DNA of 64,000 nt from Bradyrhizobium sp. 170 (GCF_023101085.1 NZ_CP064703.1:1674001-1738000), one strand, 5' to 3'. Counted from the first letter of the stretch, positions 22,808 to 33,090 are shown. A program made the numbers and translations. Notes: generated from the letters alone by a model not told the origin.

Positions 22808-23338
22808 ATGACAATGGTTCGATTACAAAAGAGCAGGGCAGCCGCTAACGCGCGGCGAGCAGAGGCACGCCGTGAGAGTTCGGTCGGCGACATCCAGGCC
22901 CGCATAGCCGAACTGAGAAGCTTGCCGCGCGAGAACCTCGCGGATGCGGTGTTCATGCTCTCGATGAATGCAAGACGGCAGGGCGAGTTGATACGACATG
23001 CGATCGAGAAGCGCGCCGAGGTCGACTTGGACTTTGATCCGCCGCCGAATGCTGATTTGGCGACCTATCTCGCGAATGATGTGGTCTCGACCTTACGCCA
23101 CCACGTTGCTGACCTTCCGACCTTGCTGGACCTGTTGGTTGAGCGAGCGCCTGACGTCTGCTTCACCGTCGATCGGGAGGAGGCCGTTTCGCTGCTGGCC
23201 GCAATCATTCGCGAACAGCGGCTCGAAGGAGTCCTTGAAGGCCTCAGGCTCGCCGGGCTCCTGAACGAGCCGGCGAAGGATCGCCATGCCGGGATCGGTT
23301 CGGAAGCGGATTTGAGCGGAGCTGCCGAGGGCGCGTGA
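22808..23338 (+). CDS. Hypothetical protein, helical, unknown function
   Basis: 176 residues from ATG 22808. The N-terminus is basic (QKSRAAANARRAEARRES), followed by leucine-rich helical segments (LPRENLADAVFMLSMNARRQGELIRHAIEKR; ATYLANDVVSTLRHHVADLPTLLDLLVERAPDVCF). No catalytic motif, signal peptide or membrane segment is seen. The coding character is good. It stands alone downstream of the fix cluster. I do not recognise the family. Confidence 0.5.
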   Translation: MTMVRLQKSRAAANARRAEARRESSVGDIQARIAELRSLPRENLADAVFMLSMNARRQGELIRHAIEKRAEVDLDFDPPPNADLATYLANDVVSTLRHHVADLPTLLDLLVERAPDVCFTVDREEAVSLLAAIIREQRLEGVLEGLRLAGLLNEPAKDRHAGIGSEADLSGAAEGA

Positions 23339-24168
23339 GTGTCCGGGGCACTTTGAGGGACACTCCTGCAGATGGAATGTCCACAGCGAATGGGGACGTC
23401 AGAAAATCTCGGCGCCTGCTTGCGAGGTCAAAACCGCGTCGAAATTTGCGGCTTAGTTCCTTTGTCATCCGTTTAGCGTTTATCGCTGACGCGGAGCCGC
23501 TATGCACGCCCGGTCGCAGTCCCCGGCCGCGTCAAGCTCGGCGACCTTCGCGTTAGCGAGGACGAGATCCGCAGTTCTGAGCTTTCATGTTCAGTTGCAG
23601 CGCGCGTTCGCGCGCTGGCGGATCATGGAACCGTTCGCTAACAGCCAAGCAAGGGAAATCACGGCAGGACACATCGACCGAGCCGCGGCGATGTGGCAAA
23701 GCGGCGAAAGGCGGTCGCTCAACTCAGTGAGGCGCCCTGGTGAAATCGACCGTCCTTGTTTCGGTAGTCGCTGGCTGCGCCCTGGCGGACGGCGGGGAAG
23801 GCCTGGCAAGTATTCCGCGACCTAGTCGAGAATTGCAGACAAGCTGAGTGGCGGCCCGCTGCAATTGGGCAAAGGCGCCTTCTTGGGTGGCGCTGGATCG
23901 TCGACATGAACGCTCCGCCGCGCGTCTGCCATACACCCCCTATCCTTGCTCGATCGCCGGGGAAACGAACTCGCCTCGGCTATTCGCTGTGTTCGCGAGC
24001 CGCACCAGGATTTCGCCGAACCTCGCGTCCACGAGCACGGCGAAGACATAGCCGAAATCCGCAGCTGAGTGCGGCCGAACGGCGCGTCCCACGTCAATGC
24101 CGGCCAGGTCGGTCAGTAGGCCCGCTCAAACCCCACGAAGGCGCCTCACGCGCTGGGGCCAGCCGCAC
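23339..24168. other. Gene-poor spacer
   Basis: About 0.8 kb without a supported gene, promoter motif or repeat between two convergent genes. Confidence 0.35.
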
Positions 24169-25002
24169 TCAGTGAGCTGCTGTAATAATCTGAAAGCATC
24201 CGATCGCAACTTCCATCACGATCAGCACGACTATAACCCACTCAAGACGCAGCGAGCGCCGTGTGTCGATGATGTCCGTCAGTGCGTTAGCCGTTCCGGA
24301 GATGGCCGACAGCTTGCGCTCAAGCATCTCAAGACGCTCCTTCAGTTCGTATTCGTCTTTCAGACGCGAATAGAGCCGCTCGAGTTCCGGCTTCTCCCAG
24401 AGTGCGTCGGGCTTTTCGGCAATGGCGACGCGGCCCGCGACGCGCTGCTGGACCAGGAGCGCATTGCCGATCAGTTGGAGAATGCCCTTGCGGCCCCGCG
24501 GCGTCCGGCCGCGCTCGGCTAGTTCGCATGCAAAGGGTTCGATCACGTCGAACACCGCGGCGACACGGCGCTCATCTCGCTCCAGCGCCGTGCTCTTGGC
24601 TAGCGTATCAGCGATCAGCAGCAGCCGATCGTCGCTAAATTCTCTGAGACAAATCCGCCCGCCCGGCAGGATGACCTCGGCGCTCTGGTCGTTGCAGAGC
24701 TGCGCCTGCGCGCTCTCCTCCTCATAGGAGCTGAGTTCACCGATGACCCGCGATATCAGGGTTTCGATCAGAGCGGTTTCTTCCGAGGGCGACAACCCGA
24801 TGAGCACTACAACGCCATAGCGGAAGATCACGACAAGGCCCGCATGAATGCGGAAAGCGACCGGCGTCGATGACACCAGCGTTCCGATTTCGAGAGCCGA
24901 CGGGTCGATGCGATCGCCCAGCATGACTGCGCGAATGCTCAGCATCGAGGCGGCCGCCGTCTGTTCGGAGACGGCAGGCTTGCCGGGCGTAAGTTGATCC
25001 AT
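24169..25002 (-). CDS. RMD1/DUF155-family membrane-anchored protein
   Basis: 277 residues starting MDQLTPGKPAVSEQ. The centre has the family's hallmark strand-rich segment (GLVVIFRYGVVVLIGLSPSEE) followed by a long helical region with a probable coiled coil (YSRLKDEYELKERLEMLERKLS). The C-terminus is one hydrophobic segment (LEWVIVVLIVMEVAIGCF), so it is tail-anchored. DUF155 proteins are best known in yeast and mitochondria; the bacterial role is unknown. A longer in-frame start at 25293 would add a stretch without family similarity. Confidence 0.75.
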   Translation of the reverse strand: MDQLTPGKPAVSEQTAAASMLSIRAVMLGDRIDPSALEIGTLVSSTPVAFRIHAGLVVIFRYGVVVLIGLSPSEETALIETLISRVIGELSSYEEESAQAQLCNDQSAEVILPGGRICLREFSDDRLLLIADTLAKSTALERDERRVAAVFDVIEPFACELAERGRTPRGRKGILQLIGNALLVQQRVAGRVAIAEKPDALWEKPELERLYSRLKDEYELKERLEMLERKLSAISGTANALTDIIDTRRSLRLEWVIVVLIVMEVAIGCFQIITAAH

Positions 25003-25720
25003 GTTCACTTTAGCATCCGGTTTGACTGCGACACGATAGCGTTCCCCCGGGACCGTCAAACACGTCCAGAACTTCGTCGCAGATGGTGCAGCGGAATTTG
25101 CCGGGCGCGTCGCTGAGAGATGATGGTGCGATCCAGAAAATGCCGGCTCCAAGTTTGGATGGGTGCGTCGCCATTTCCATGTTCGTGCATGCTTGGCCGC
25201 AAGGTCAATCGAACGACCCAGCAAGCTCTTGGAGGAATTCGACACCCGGGCCGCCAAACATTTGGCTGCGCCGTAGGCGCCGTCCTCGAACAAGGTCGAG
25301 CAAGATTGATGCCGAACCGGTGTCTTCGCGCCAGCGGCGTCAGGATTTCCGCTTCAACGGACGAGCGAAAATGATCGTTTGAAACGGCACAGGCTGACCA
25401 AAGACTGGCAGCGATGTGTGTTCAATTTCCTCCAGAGCATGTCGGCTACAGAACACGGCGAATCTTGCGCGCCGCGGAACTTTTCAAAGCGCAATTAGAG
25501 CCTTAACCGCGGCAGCGGCGCTGGCATAGCTGTTGCTATGAAATGTCGCAAAGACCGAGCGAAGGGTGAGTGCACACCCGGTCCGATCTGGCGAAAACAG
25601 GACGTGACCAGTGGACCGAGGGTGGCGAAGGTGAAGTGCCGTTTCCAACCGTCAGCCACACGACCGTCCCGGCAAATTCTTGAGCCAAGGCCCGAGTACA
25701 ACGGCAGAAAGGACTTGAGC
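25003..25720. other. Spacer between DUF155 gene and CbiM-like gene
   Basis: About 0.7 kb without a supported gene. I looked for a cobalamin riboswitch ahead of the CbiM-like gene and found no convincing B12-box. Confidence 0.35.
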
Positions 25721-26466
25721 GTGCATATCGAACCGGGAATAGTAACAGGCGCCAAGCTCGTGTTGAGCTACGCGACAGGCATTGCGACGGGCTGCGTCGT
25801 CGCCGAGCTTGTGGTCGAGACCATACGCGAGCCGGGCGCTCTGTCATTTACTATGCAAGCCATCGCCGCGATGCGCCTTGTGTTCACGTTCTTCGAAATC
25901 CTGCCGCACTTTGCGGTTGGGGTCTCCGAAGTGCACTTCGTCCTGGGCTCGACGCTGTTCCTGTTGTTCGGCGCGGCGCCGGCTGCCTTTGGTCTTGCGC
26001 TCGGCCTCTTGCTGCAAGGCGTCCTCTTCGTTCCGACCGACCTGCCGCAATATGGTATGAATGTCACGACGCTTCTAGTGCCGCTGTTTGCGATCCAGGC
26101 GCTCGCCAAGCGGCTCATCCATCAAAGGCCGCCTATCGCGATCTGCAGTACAGTAAGGCGCTTGCGCTCTCGACTGCGTATCAATCTTCTATCGTTGTCT
26201 GGGTCGCGTTTTGGGCGCTCTATGGCGCGGGCTTCGGCGCCGCCAACCTCGCTAACGTCGCATCGTTCGCAGTTTCCTATGCAGTCGTGGCCTTGGTCGA
26301 GCCGGTGGCTGATCTGGCCGTGCTGGCGCTCGCGAAACAAATTGGGCGGCGTGAGTGCGAGGGGATCTGTCGCCCACCGCTCCTAGAAGGCATGTTGCTG
26401 TTGATAGCAACGATGGCCGTCATGTCGCCCGTTTTGCTCAAGCGATGCGTACGCTTTCCCCGATAG
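25721..26466 (+). pseudogene. CbiM-like cobalt/ECF transporter membrane component, frameshifted
   Basis: GTG 25721 opens VHIEPGIVTGAKLVLSYATG, a typical CbiM-family N-terminus with a conserved histidine. Several membrane segments follow (ALSFTMQAIAAMRLVFTFF; VHFVLGSTLFLLFGAAPAAFGLALGLLLQG; NVTTLLVPLFAIQALAKRLI). A one-base deletion near 26125 shifts the frame, and the remainder (AAYRDLQYSKALALSTAY, then VEPVADLAVLALAKQIG) continues to TAG 26464-26466. It would import cobalt, needed for cobalamin in rhizobia. No ATPase partner is adjacent. Confidence 0.7.
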
Positions 26467-26920
26467 CAGCCGGCTGCAGCGATCCCGGACGACGCGCGCT
26501 CGCTGCTATCCGTGGCAGCGAGGGGGCCGAGCTTATGCTCATTCCGCACAAGGCGACCAGGAAATCATATCTCGCCGGCTTGCGGCCGGCCGTCTGCGCC
26601 GGCCCGGTCGCTAGTGAGCGGACGCGCACTCCCGAGTTCGACCTGCTGGTGCGTGATGCGGCCAAGGCGAACTGCCTCAACGACGTGGAGGAATGGTGGG
26701 ATGCGGTCAGCGCACCAGCCTGGTCGCAGAGCATCGGGGGCGAGGTTGGACACGAGGGGCGTCTTGCGCTGCTGCTACACGGGGAGTCATCCGTCGAACG
26801 AGCTTACCCATGCAACATTAGCACCCTCCTAAGCACAGCCGCGATGGAGCGCCGTTCGGCGGTTTCCCAAGCTCTGCTGCACTCGGCCGGAATGTTCGCA
26901 GTTCGACAAAGAAGATTGCC
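26467..26920. other. Spacer before nuclease gene
   Basis: About 450 bases. A plus-strand open frame crosses this interval but has no ribosome-binding site or family resemblance, so no gene is called. Confidence 0.35.
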
Positions 26921-27442
26921 ATGTATGGATTGATCGTGGTGTTGACCATGCTTGCACTGTGCAGCATCGTGTTTGCCGGCGAATTGACGGGGCCGGCAAA
27001 GGTCATCAGCAGCGACACCCTAGAAATTCACGGGACACGCGTTCGGCTCTGGGGCATCGACGCGCCGGACAAGACTCAAATGTGCCGAGATATCAACGTT
27101 AATCCATATCGATGTGGCCTCAGGGCCGCGAGCGATCTTGAAAGCTTCATTGCAGAGCGCGAAGTCAGTTGTCTGTCAGTCCTGAAGGATGAGTGTGGAC
27201 GGACGATAGCGACCTGTTCAGCTGATGGCATCGATCTCGGAGAATGGTTGGTGCGTAACGGTCTCGTGCTCGATTGGGCGCAATACTCCAGGAGACGATA
27301 CCACGCTGCGCAACGCTCGGCCGATCGTGCCGGACTGGGCTTGTGGGCGGGCAGCTTTGCCGTACCTTGGCTATATCGAGCGTGCATTCGGTTAGGTGGT
27401 CGACCAGCCAGCTGTTCTGACGACGCGAATGCACACCCTTGA
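26921..27442 (+). CDS. Secreted thermonuclease-like (SNase-fold) protein
   Basis: 173 residues. An N-terminal signal peptide (MYGLIVVLTMLALCSIVFAGE) is followed by a staphylococcal-nuclease OB-fold domain: GPAKVISSDTLEIHGTRVRLWGIDAPDK carries the Arg/Asp active-site region, and GEWLVRNGLVLDW is the later conserved block. Exported and probably periplasmic; it would cleave nucleic acids or act as a non-catalytic relative. The usual catalytic Glu-Arg pair is only partly recognisable. Such proteins are frequent on rhizobial islands. Confidence 0.75.
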   Translation: MYGLIVVLTMLALCSIVFAGELTGPAKVISSDTLEIHGTRVRLWGIDAPDKTQMCRDINVNPYRCGLRAASDLESFIAEREVSCLSVLKDECGRTIATCSADGIDLGEWLVRNGLVLDWAQYSRRRYHAAQRSADRAGLGLWAGSFAVPWLYRACIRLGGRPASCSDDANAHP

Positions 27443-27570
27443 CTCGTATTCCCCACACCAGAATATATACTACAGTCGGTTCCGCACAAGGTGACAGTCA
27501 CGAGCGAGCTGGCGTCGACCGGGAGTGAGCAAGCTTACCACTGCCGCCCAACCATGCTCAAAGGAGTAAG

Positions 27571-27810
27571 ATGGTCTCAACCTCTCGTAAGCGCGAAAGT
27601 CGCAAGACAGAAAATTGCAAGCTCCGCAGGAACGCCATCGTTCTCGGCGTAATTCTTCGCAACCATGGACTCGCGGTCATGCCAAGGCGGCGCCTTTTGA
27701 GTTCGAGAGAGAGCCGCATTTACCTCAGAAGAATGGCGGGCTCTCCGGAGCCTAAACAAGACAAAGGCGTGGCACGGAACAACAATCAGATTCCGCCGGG
27801 TACAGGTTGA
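27571..27810 (+). CDS. Possible small basic protein
   Basis: 79 residues, very Arg/Lys-rich, with no recognisable family. The one argument for it is a strong ribosome-binding site (AAAGGAG) five bases before ATG 27571. It may be a remnant or chance frame. Confidence 0.25.
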   Translation: MVSTSRKRESRKTENCKLRRNAIVLGVILRNHGLAVMPRRRLLSSRESRIYLRRMAGSPEPKQDKGVARNNNQIPPGTG

Positions 27811-27983
27811 GCGGAAGAAAGAAGGCCAGTGGCGTTCAAGGCACCACTGGGCAAGGTAGGCAACACGAATGTGGCTTGGGATGCAGCCTACCTCCACTCC
27901 ATTCGGCTCTAACTTTCAGGTTTTGATATGCCCAGAGCTCGCAGCTTGATTCCCAGAGGTCGCCAGATGCTGTCCCGCCAAAC

Positions 27984-28424
27984 TCATACGCTCGCACTCA
28001 AATCTGATGGACCAAGCAGATGTGAGCGCTTGCTCAACGCCGGATCCGAGGGGCCCATCGAAACGACGGTAGTCGAATTGCGCGCTTTGCCGCGGGAACG
28101 CCGCATAGGTCCCTTCCCGGACTTCGCTGCTGTTGGCGATATGGCCGCGATTGCCTTTTCAAGCCACGGCTGCTCCGACATAGGCCAGCATTTGACCGGG
28201 CGGGTAAGAAGCCTAACACCACACGTGCGGTTTCGGTGACAAAGACGTGTGGACCTGCCTTGCAGGCGCCTATCACAACAATGCCACAGAAGACAACGCA
28301 GCTGTTCGTTCGGTTGGAAACAGCATGGCTCGCTGATGACTGGCTGGAGATCCGCTGAATGAGCAACACCGCATGCGACGAGCGCAACTGCTGCGGCAGC
28401 CCGAACAAGAACGTCAGATCGCAT
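27984..28424 (-). CDS. Possible small exported protein
   Basis: 146 residues starting MRSDVLVRAAAAVALVACGVAHSADLQP, which looks like a signal peptide with an AxA-type cleavage site. The rest is cysteine-rich and then basic with no known family; the frame may be degenerate after residue 40. No good Shine-Dalgarno is visible. Confidence 0.28.
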   Translation of the reverse strand: MRSDVLVRAAAAVALVACGVAHSADLQPVISEPCCFQPNEQLRCLLWHCCDRRLQGRSTRLCHRNRTCGVRLLTRPVKCWPMSEQPWLEKAIAAISPTAAKSGKGPMRRSRGKARNSTTVVSMGPSDPALSKRSHLLGPSDLSASV

Positions 28425-29331
28425 ATCACCTCCCGAACACGAAGTGCGCGCCTTCAAGAACGAAGCGTGAGCCACTGAACTCGCAGCGTCGCTCCCGTGC
28501 CCTCGTGGTGTGCAGACTCTGTGCTGACGGGCACGATGCAAGCTCCCGGCGTTTTTCGATCGCGATGTCGTCTACGGGACAATAGCGGTCGTTGTTCAAA
28601 CAAGCCGCGGGTCTGAGGTCGAACACGAATCGAATGCCGTGCGCCGGCACCGCCAGTTCGATGATTTCAGTGAACGCTCCTGCGAAAGAGATTAGGTGAT
28701 CGATTTCTTTGCAACCACACAATGAAGTTGCACCGGTAATTCGAGGCGCGGAGCTGAGCTCAGTCAGAGATCGCAAGCTCACCTGACTGCGATCTAAGAG
28801 TTGAACTGGTCGGCAGTCCCTGATGGTGCCGACGCGGGACGGTCGGAAGCAGTTCGGAGCAAACGAACACGATCTGCCAATCTGCATCTTCTCCCCTGCT
28901 GCTCCGGAGATCAGGCATCGTATAACTCCGGCAAGCGATCTTTCTTGGCCGTCGTCCGGAGATCAGCCGCATAGCTGGCTTTCATTGCTGTTCTATTCGC
29001 ACGGCGATCTCGGCAGCGAATTGGTCGTGCCGTTCTGGGTGGTGCTATTGTGCCAGACGCGATGGCGGTGGGACCCTGATGGGCGACTGACGTATCGTCC
29101 GCACTAGGGCTTTCGCGTCACGACACTGAGGGCGGCCAGACGGTCTCGGCCCAGAGGCATTGCATCGGCATCTTGTTCTTGGCGACTTTCCTCGCCATTG
29201 TCGGCGCCGCGCCCCTCGGCGGTGCGCTGGAACGTGGCCAGCTCGATCGACTATGCCTGGAGAATCACGTGCCGGCCTCGGCGATCGTTGCGGCGCTGAC
29301 CTGGTGGGGGTCAATGCTTTCGATGTTTTCG
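28425..29331. other. Spacer with possible transporter fragment
   Basis: A minus-strand open frame covers 28426-28887 without a recognisable product. On the plus strand at about 29173-29330, LATFLAIVGAAPLGGALERGQLD and ASAIVAALTWWGS resemble a C-terminal piece of a major-facilitator transporter. It is too short to call a gene. Confidence 0.25.
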
Positions 29332-29646
29332 TTAGGACACGAGCTTCAGCCCGACAATGCCGGCGACGATCAGTCCGATGCTGGCAAGGCGAAACGCGGC
29401 GGCCGGTTCTCCGAAGAAGATGATGCCGAGCGCTGCGGTGCCGACCGCACCGATGCCGGTCCAGACCGCATAAGCAGTTCCAATGGGCAGCGTCTTTAGA
29501 GCAAGGCCGAGCAGGATCACGCTGCCGGCCATGGCCGCGAGCGTGAGCACGGACGGAGCGAGCTTGGTAAAGCCCTCGGTGTATTTGAGGCCGATTGCCC
29601 AGGCGACCTCCAGCAGGCCGGCGACTAACAAAATGCTCCAGGCCAT
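29332..29646 (-). CDS. Small multidrug resistance family protein, Gdx/SugE guanidinium exporter
   Basis: 104 residues with four transmembrane helices. The first helix carries the conserved glutamate and tryptophan ([18 protein letters not shown]). [14 protein letters not shown] is the third-helix signature, and the C-terminus is [12 protein letters not shown]. Gdx proteins export guanidinium ions with proton antiport as antiparallel dimers. The start ATG 29646 has GGAGG seven bases upstream. That site is inside a hairpin (GGCGA...CCCT pairing with AGGGTCGCC) that could mask translation. It follows the radical SAM gene by 113 bases on the same strand. Confidence 0.85.
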   Translation of the reverse strand: MAWSILLVAGLLEVAWAIGLKYTEGFTKLAPSVLTLAAMAGSVILLGLALKTLPIGTAYAVWTGIGAVGTAALGIIFFGEPAAAFRLASIGLIVAGIVGLKLVS

Positions 29647-29759
29647 GGCGACCCTCCGTTCATGGCAGGGTCGTCGCCGCGACTGATGTGGTGATGAGCT
29701 GGAAGGCCGTCCTTGCCAGGGCTCGCGATTCGCTTCGAGCATGGGTCAACTTCTCAAGA

Positions 29760-30620
29760 TCAGCATTCCGACGTTATTGGTTCGGCGAATTCACACGATC
29801 GACAAAGCAGAAAGCCCTCCGTTCCGTTCATGCGATCGGCAATGTTGCAAAAAGCTGCCCCTTCAAAGAGATCCTTGTACCTGTCGCGGAGGAGGTTGCC
29901 CAAAACGTGTCGTCGCTCAAAATCCATGCAGCAGAAAGTAACGTCGCCATTTGGGAGAAGAACATTACGATATTGCCGTTCGTCAGGGCATGTCAGTGCT
30001 CCAACGATTGGCTGCCGCGCTCCAACCATCTTCTCGCCGTTGCCAGCCCTGCTGCGCGGCGGACGCGAGCGAACCAGCGCTTCGTCAGGAATTATGCCGA
30101 CAAGTTCGGGATGCACCTCGCCCATGACTATGAAGAGCAACGATGAAATGTCGGCATCGACAAGTTGGCGCATCAAATCGACATAGTTGCGCCTGACGAG
30201 ACCACTATCCATGTGCGTGCCGTCATCAAAAACATGCACCAGGAAAACGCGGAACTGCAGCGCACGCAAGCGTCTTAGATCCCGCCCGTTCATTCCTACC
30301 AGGGTTGTGAAAATTCGGATTCCATGGCCACACGCATAGGCATGCTCAACCATTTCGGTGCAAGCCGGATTGAGCCAAGGCTCCGAATACCCGGAAAAGC
30401 TGATCTCGACAGCTGCTGGTACGCGCGCCAGACATCGCTTGAAATCTTGGAGAGAAAGATGCTTCACGTCGGATATCGCTCTTTGCCGTTCGGCAAACTT
30501 GTCCTGCGGGCAATAAGAACATCCGACGACACAGTCCGTTGTCGTAGTTATCTCCAAGATCCTGCCGCCACTGATTGCGGAACGCAGCTCCTGTAGAGTC
30601 ATCGATTCTATATTGTCCAC
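29760..30620 (-). CDS. Radical SAM enzyme with C-terminal SPASM-like cysteines
   Basis: 286 residues. The 4Fe-4S/SAM motif CxxxCxxC is present as CVVGCSYC near residues 30-37, and the GGE-like element (EISFSGYSEPWLNP) follows. The C-terminal third has cysteines in ALTCPDERQ, VTFCCMDFE and LLCRSCEF, as in SPASM-type auxiliary cluster domains. The substrate is unknown. Such enzymes modify peptides or sugars, but no precursor peptide gene is evident next to it. The GTG start 30620 has GGAG upstream; ATG 30602 is an alternative with no site. Confidence 0.75.
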   Translation of the reverse strand: MDNIESMTLQELRSAISGGRILEITTTTDCVVGCSYCPQDKFAERQRAISDVKHLSLQDFKRCLARVPAAVEISFSGYSEPWLNPACTEMVEHAYACGHGIRIFTTLVGMNGRDLRRLRALQFRVFLVHVFDDGTHMDSGLVRRNYVDLMRQLVDADISSLLFIVMGEVHPELVGIIPDEALVRSRPPRSRAGNGEKMVGARQPIVGALTCPDERQYRNVLLPNGDVTFCCMDFERRHVLGNLLRDRYKDLFEGAAFCNIADRMNGTEGFLLCRSCEFAEPITSEC

Positions 30621-31289
30621 TTCCGCGCTCCGCGTTTGAACAAAGACACCTTGAGGGGACCGTCGATTTGCATCTCATGCCGGTTCGCTCATGCATCATT
30701 CTCGATTCGTCGCCCATCAGCGCGACACGGCACGGTCGCAAGCGCGGTCGCGACAGATGAAGAAAGCGCCACGGCTCTCTCCCCTTAGCGCCCTAGTCCA
30801 GCAGGATTGGACGGCTGCCGAATGCACATGCGTCGATGGGATTGGTCTAACGTCTCGTTTATTCCAACAAGCATCACTCATGCCATTGGCGGTACTGTCC
30901 ATAACTCGACACGTCCGCGATAAATGTCGTCCCAAATGCCCAACCGAAGCGCAACTCTACGCGATCGATAGCGTACAATATGACGCTACGTACGATTCAA
31001 GCTCTCTCGAAAATGAGTTGAATGGCAGCTTTCTTATGAAATGTGACGGTGTAGCCGCCGCCCCGAGCGCCACGTCATCATGATCAACGTGGTCGGCATC
31101 GACCCGCGAAGTTCCGATTGTGAGTGCCCTTGGCCCCAGTCGAGAATGCAAAGTCCCTTCACCTTCATGCAGCAAATTGCGAGTTTCATCAGTTGAAAAC
31201 GCTACCCAACATAGGAGTGAGCTGGCGCGATTTGCGCGACCCGGGCTACGCAGTCCACATCGTCTTCTTACTGTCGCTAAAGGAAAAAG
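30621..31289. other. Spacer with a dispersed 20-base repeat
   Basis: No supported gene. It contains one copy of a 20-base repeat at 30981-31000, listed separately. Confidence 0.35.
30981..31000 (+). repeat. 20-base dispersed repeat, copy 1
   Basis: TGACGCTACGTACGATTCAA. An identical copy lies at 52926-52945, and a third with three mismatches at 54577-54596. All three are in gene-poor DNA and share the orientation. They may be leftover ends of an insertion sequence. Confidence 0.7.
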
Positions 31290-31514
31290 ATGGTTGCTAT
31301 CGTCCGTGAATTGCCGGTTTCAGGTTACGCACTCGAAATCGATGGGCGACTCACGACTGAATTTGCGACGAGAGGCGGGGTCAAAACCGGCGCGCGCGAG
31401 CTGAAGAAGCGATTTCCCATGCTGCGAGTCGGAATCTATGACGCGCAAAGAGGACGTCGCGTGAGGCTGGGCGATCGATCGCAGCGACGCCACGTGCTGA
31501 CTTCTTGCTGCTAA
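31290..31514 (+). CDS. Small conserved hypothetical protein
   Basis: 74 residues starting MVAIVRELPVSGYALEIDGR, with AGGA six bases before ATG 31290. It resembles a family of short proteins of unknown function frequent in Bradyrhizobium and Mesorhizobium (alpha/beta pattern with ...LTTEFAT...ARELKKRFPMLRVGIYDA). The last 20 residues look like read-through beyond the family end. A 50-base part of the gene is repeated exactly, inverted, at 44393-44442. Confidence 0.5.
   Translation: MVAIVRELPVSGYALEIDGRLTTEFATRGGVKTGARELKKRFPMLRVGIYDAQRGRRVRLGDRSQRRHVLTSCC
31319..31368 (+). repeat. 50-base exact repeat, copy 1 (inverted copy at 44393-44442)
   Basis: The segment encoding about residues 11-27 of the small protein at 31290 is present base for base on the opposite strand at 44393-44442. 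Sequence either side differs. This implies a recombination or copying event linking the two ends of the mosaic region. Confidence 0.75.
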
Positions 31515-32654
31515 AATGGCCTTGAGATCTATATCCAGGCCAGCACGGCAAAGCAGGCCGGTGGCGGCATCGGCACAAAGTTGCCCACCAGAAAGCACCA
31601 CAACGGACTGGGCCTATCTGCCGATGAGGTGCCGATACGGCCGGGAAGTCCTCTCTTCAGCAAGCTAACACAGATTGTGAGCTCCGGATGTCGCGAGCCA
31701 CCCGTCGAGTTTTGCGATCGAGAGTTTTCACGAGCCGGGAACCACTCTTCCATTCATCATCGACACCTGCCTGGTATGTGTTTGGCCTCAGGCCGCGGTA
31801 ATATCACGATTGCGATGACAATCTCATCATCGAGCCTGACCATAGGCTATTCACAAATTCCAGGAAAAGCAGAGTCCCTCGGGCTTCTCTTTCCAGCCTG
31901 TTGCACGGCGCATCTTCGCGGCATTGTTCAGCAATAGCGGCCCAGAACCTAAATCGCATGGGAGGAGGGGCTTTCTGTATTAATGGTGCTCGGATGATCC
32001 ACTAGACAACACGCTATCGCCACGACGGCGATCACTGTGGCGGCGCTTTTTTGGCTTGCGCTATTGGGTATGGGTTCTCATTCCTGGTGGAGCGAGTAGG
32101 AATCGAATCTGCAACCAGACCGTTATGAGCGGCAGACTACCGATCAGCTTCGCTGATTTTGCTGCGGTTTCGTCCGCGTTCGATCGCGTTTGTTGCGTTT
32201 CAGTGAGGTCATTTCTGGTGCGGATGGCAATTCGCGGTTCGGACGGTGGGCGCTCGCCGCCAGGCATTGCAATTCAATTCCCGCGGGCGCCGGCGGTTCG
32301 ATTCCGATCGCACTAGTCGCGAACCAGCTGCTGGAATTCTCTTGCGCTTTCATTGCCGCGATCTGCCCCTGGCCGATACCGCCTAGTGCCATAACCATTT
32401 GAATTTGTAGAAATTTTTGTCTTCGATTGTTGCCGATACCAACAGAAATACCAACAAGCTGATGCGCCGTATAGCTGGCAAAATAAAACAGCAGGCTCCT
32501 TGCAGCAGGGGACGCCCCATGCCGCTCCGGTCTCCACAATCGTCCCAACTGGAATCGAACCCGGCTCGGATCGAAATTGCTGCGGGATCGACCTAACCCA
32601 ATATCGGGAGGTCAAGGGCGGGTCTTGTCATACGTACCCATCCATTAGCCCCGA
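31515..32654. other. Spacer leading into duplicated block A
   Basis: About 1.1 kb without a supported gene. At about 32085-32110 the minus strand reads like a tRNA T-arm and 3' end (ATTCGATTCCTAC...CTCCACCA), probably an old attachment remnant; no whole tRNA can be folded. Confidence 0.3.
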
Positions 32655-32780
32655 CGATGTCGAGCGAGACACTTACCTCATAATAGACGACTTCGGCGGT
32701 CAACTCGGTGGCGCTTGGCACGAGACTGACGTCGAAAAGCGCTGATCGCGCGACGCTGATCCGCGATATGCTGAACCTCG
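32655..32780 (+). pseudogene. Fragment of a small conserved rhizobial protein in duplicated block A
   Basis: Reads SPDDVERDTYLIIDDFGGQLGGAWHETDVEK, then after a one-base break ADRATLIRDML. This matches a small Rhizobiales family of unknown function (pattern DxYLVLDDFG...W.ETD...A). The rest of that family is missing. A more decayed copy occupies the equivalent place in block B (about 44690-44790). Confidence 0.4.
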
Positions 32781-32846
32781 TGCCAAAAGTCCGGCAACAC
32801 ACTAAACAAGCCGCTGCAGCTCTTGGGCAGCGATACTGGCCCCGGC

Positions 32847-33090
32847 GGCGACCACTGCGCGCACGGCTTCCGCTCGACCGCGTCGACCCTGCTCAACGAG
32901 GAAGGCGTGTTCGACAGCGCTGTAATGGAAGTCCAACTCGCTCACGACACGGAGAAATAAGCGCCAGCGGCGCGACGAGGTGGTGAGGCGCTAGGGCGAC
33001 AAGGACAAGCCTCGCGGCATCTATAACCTTGCGGCCTATTGGGCCGAGTGCGTGCATTTAATGTAGCATTGGTCGGATCGCCTCGACAGC
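32847..33090 (+). pseudogene. P4-type tyrosine recombinase (integrase), C-terminal remnant, block A
   Basis: Reads GDHCAHGFRSTASTLLNEEGVF, then VMEVQLAHD. HGFR is the catalytic HxxR box of P4-like integrases and QLAH the following helix. A stop follows, and a later frame gives YNLAAYWAECVHLM, which resembles the C-terminal AYNRAEYL...M motif. Catalytic N-terminal parts are missing. The matching remnant in block B is at 44871. Confidence 0.65.

Noticed and set aside
25400..25720. Cobalamin riboswitch before the CbiM-like gene
   Set aside because: No convincing B12-box or paired core was found by eye.
29647..29720. Guanidine-II (mini-ykkC) riboswitch upstream of the Gdx/SugE gene
   Set aside because: ACGA and ACGG tetraloop sequences occur on the minus strand, but the flanking bases do not form the two closed stems required. 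Only one longer hairpin covering the ribosome-binding site is seen.
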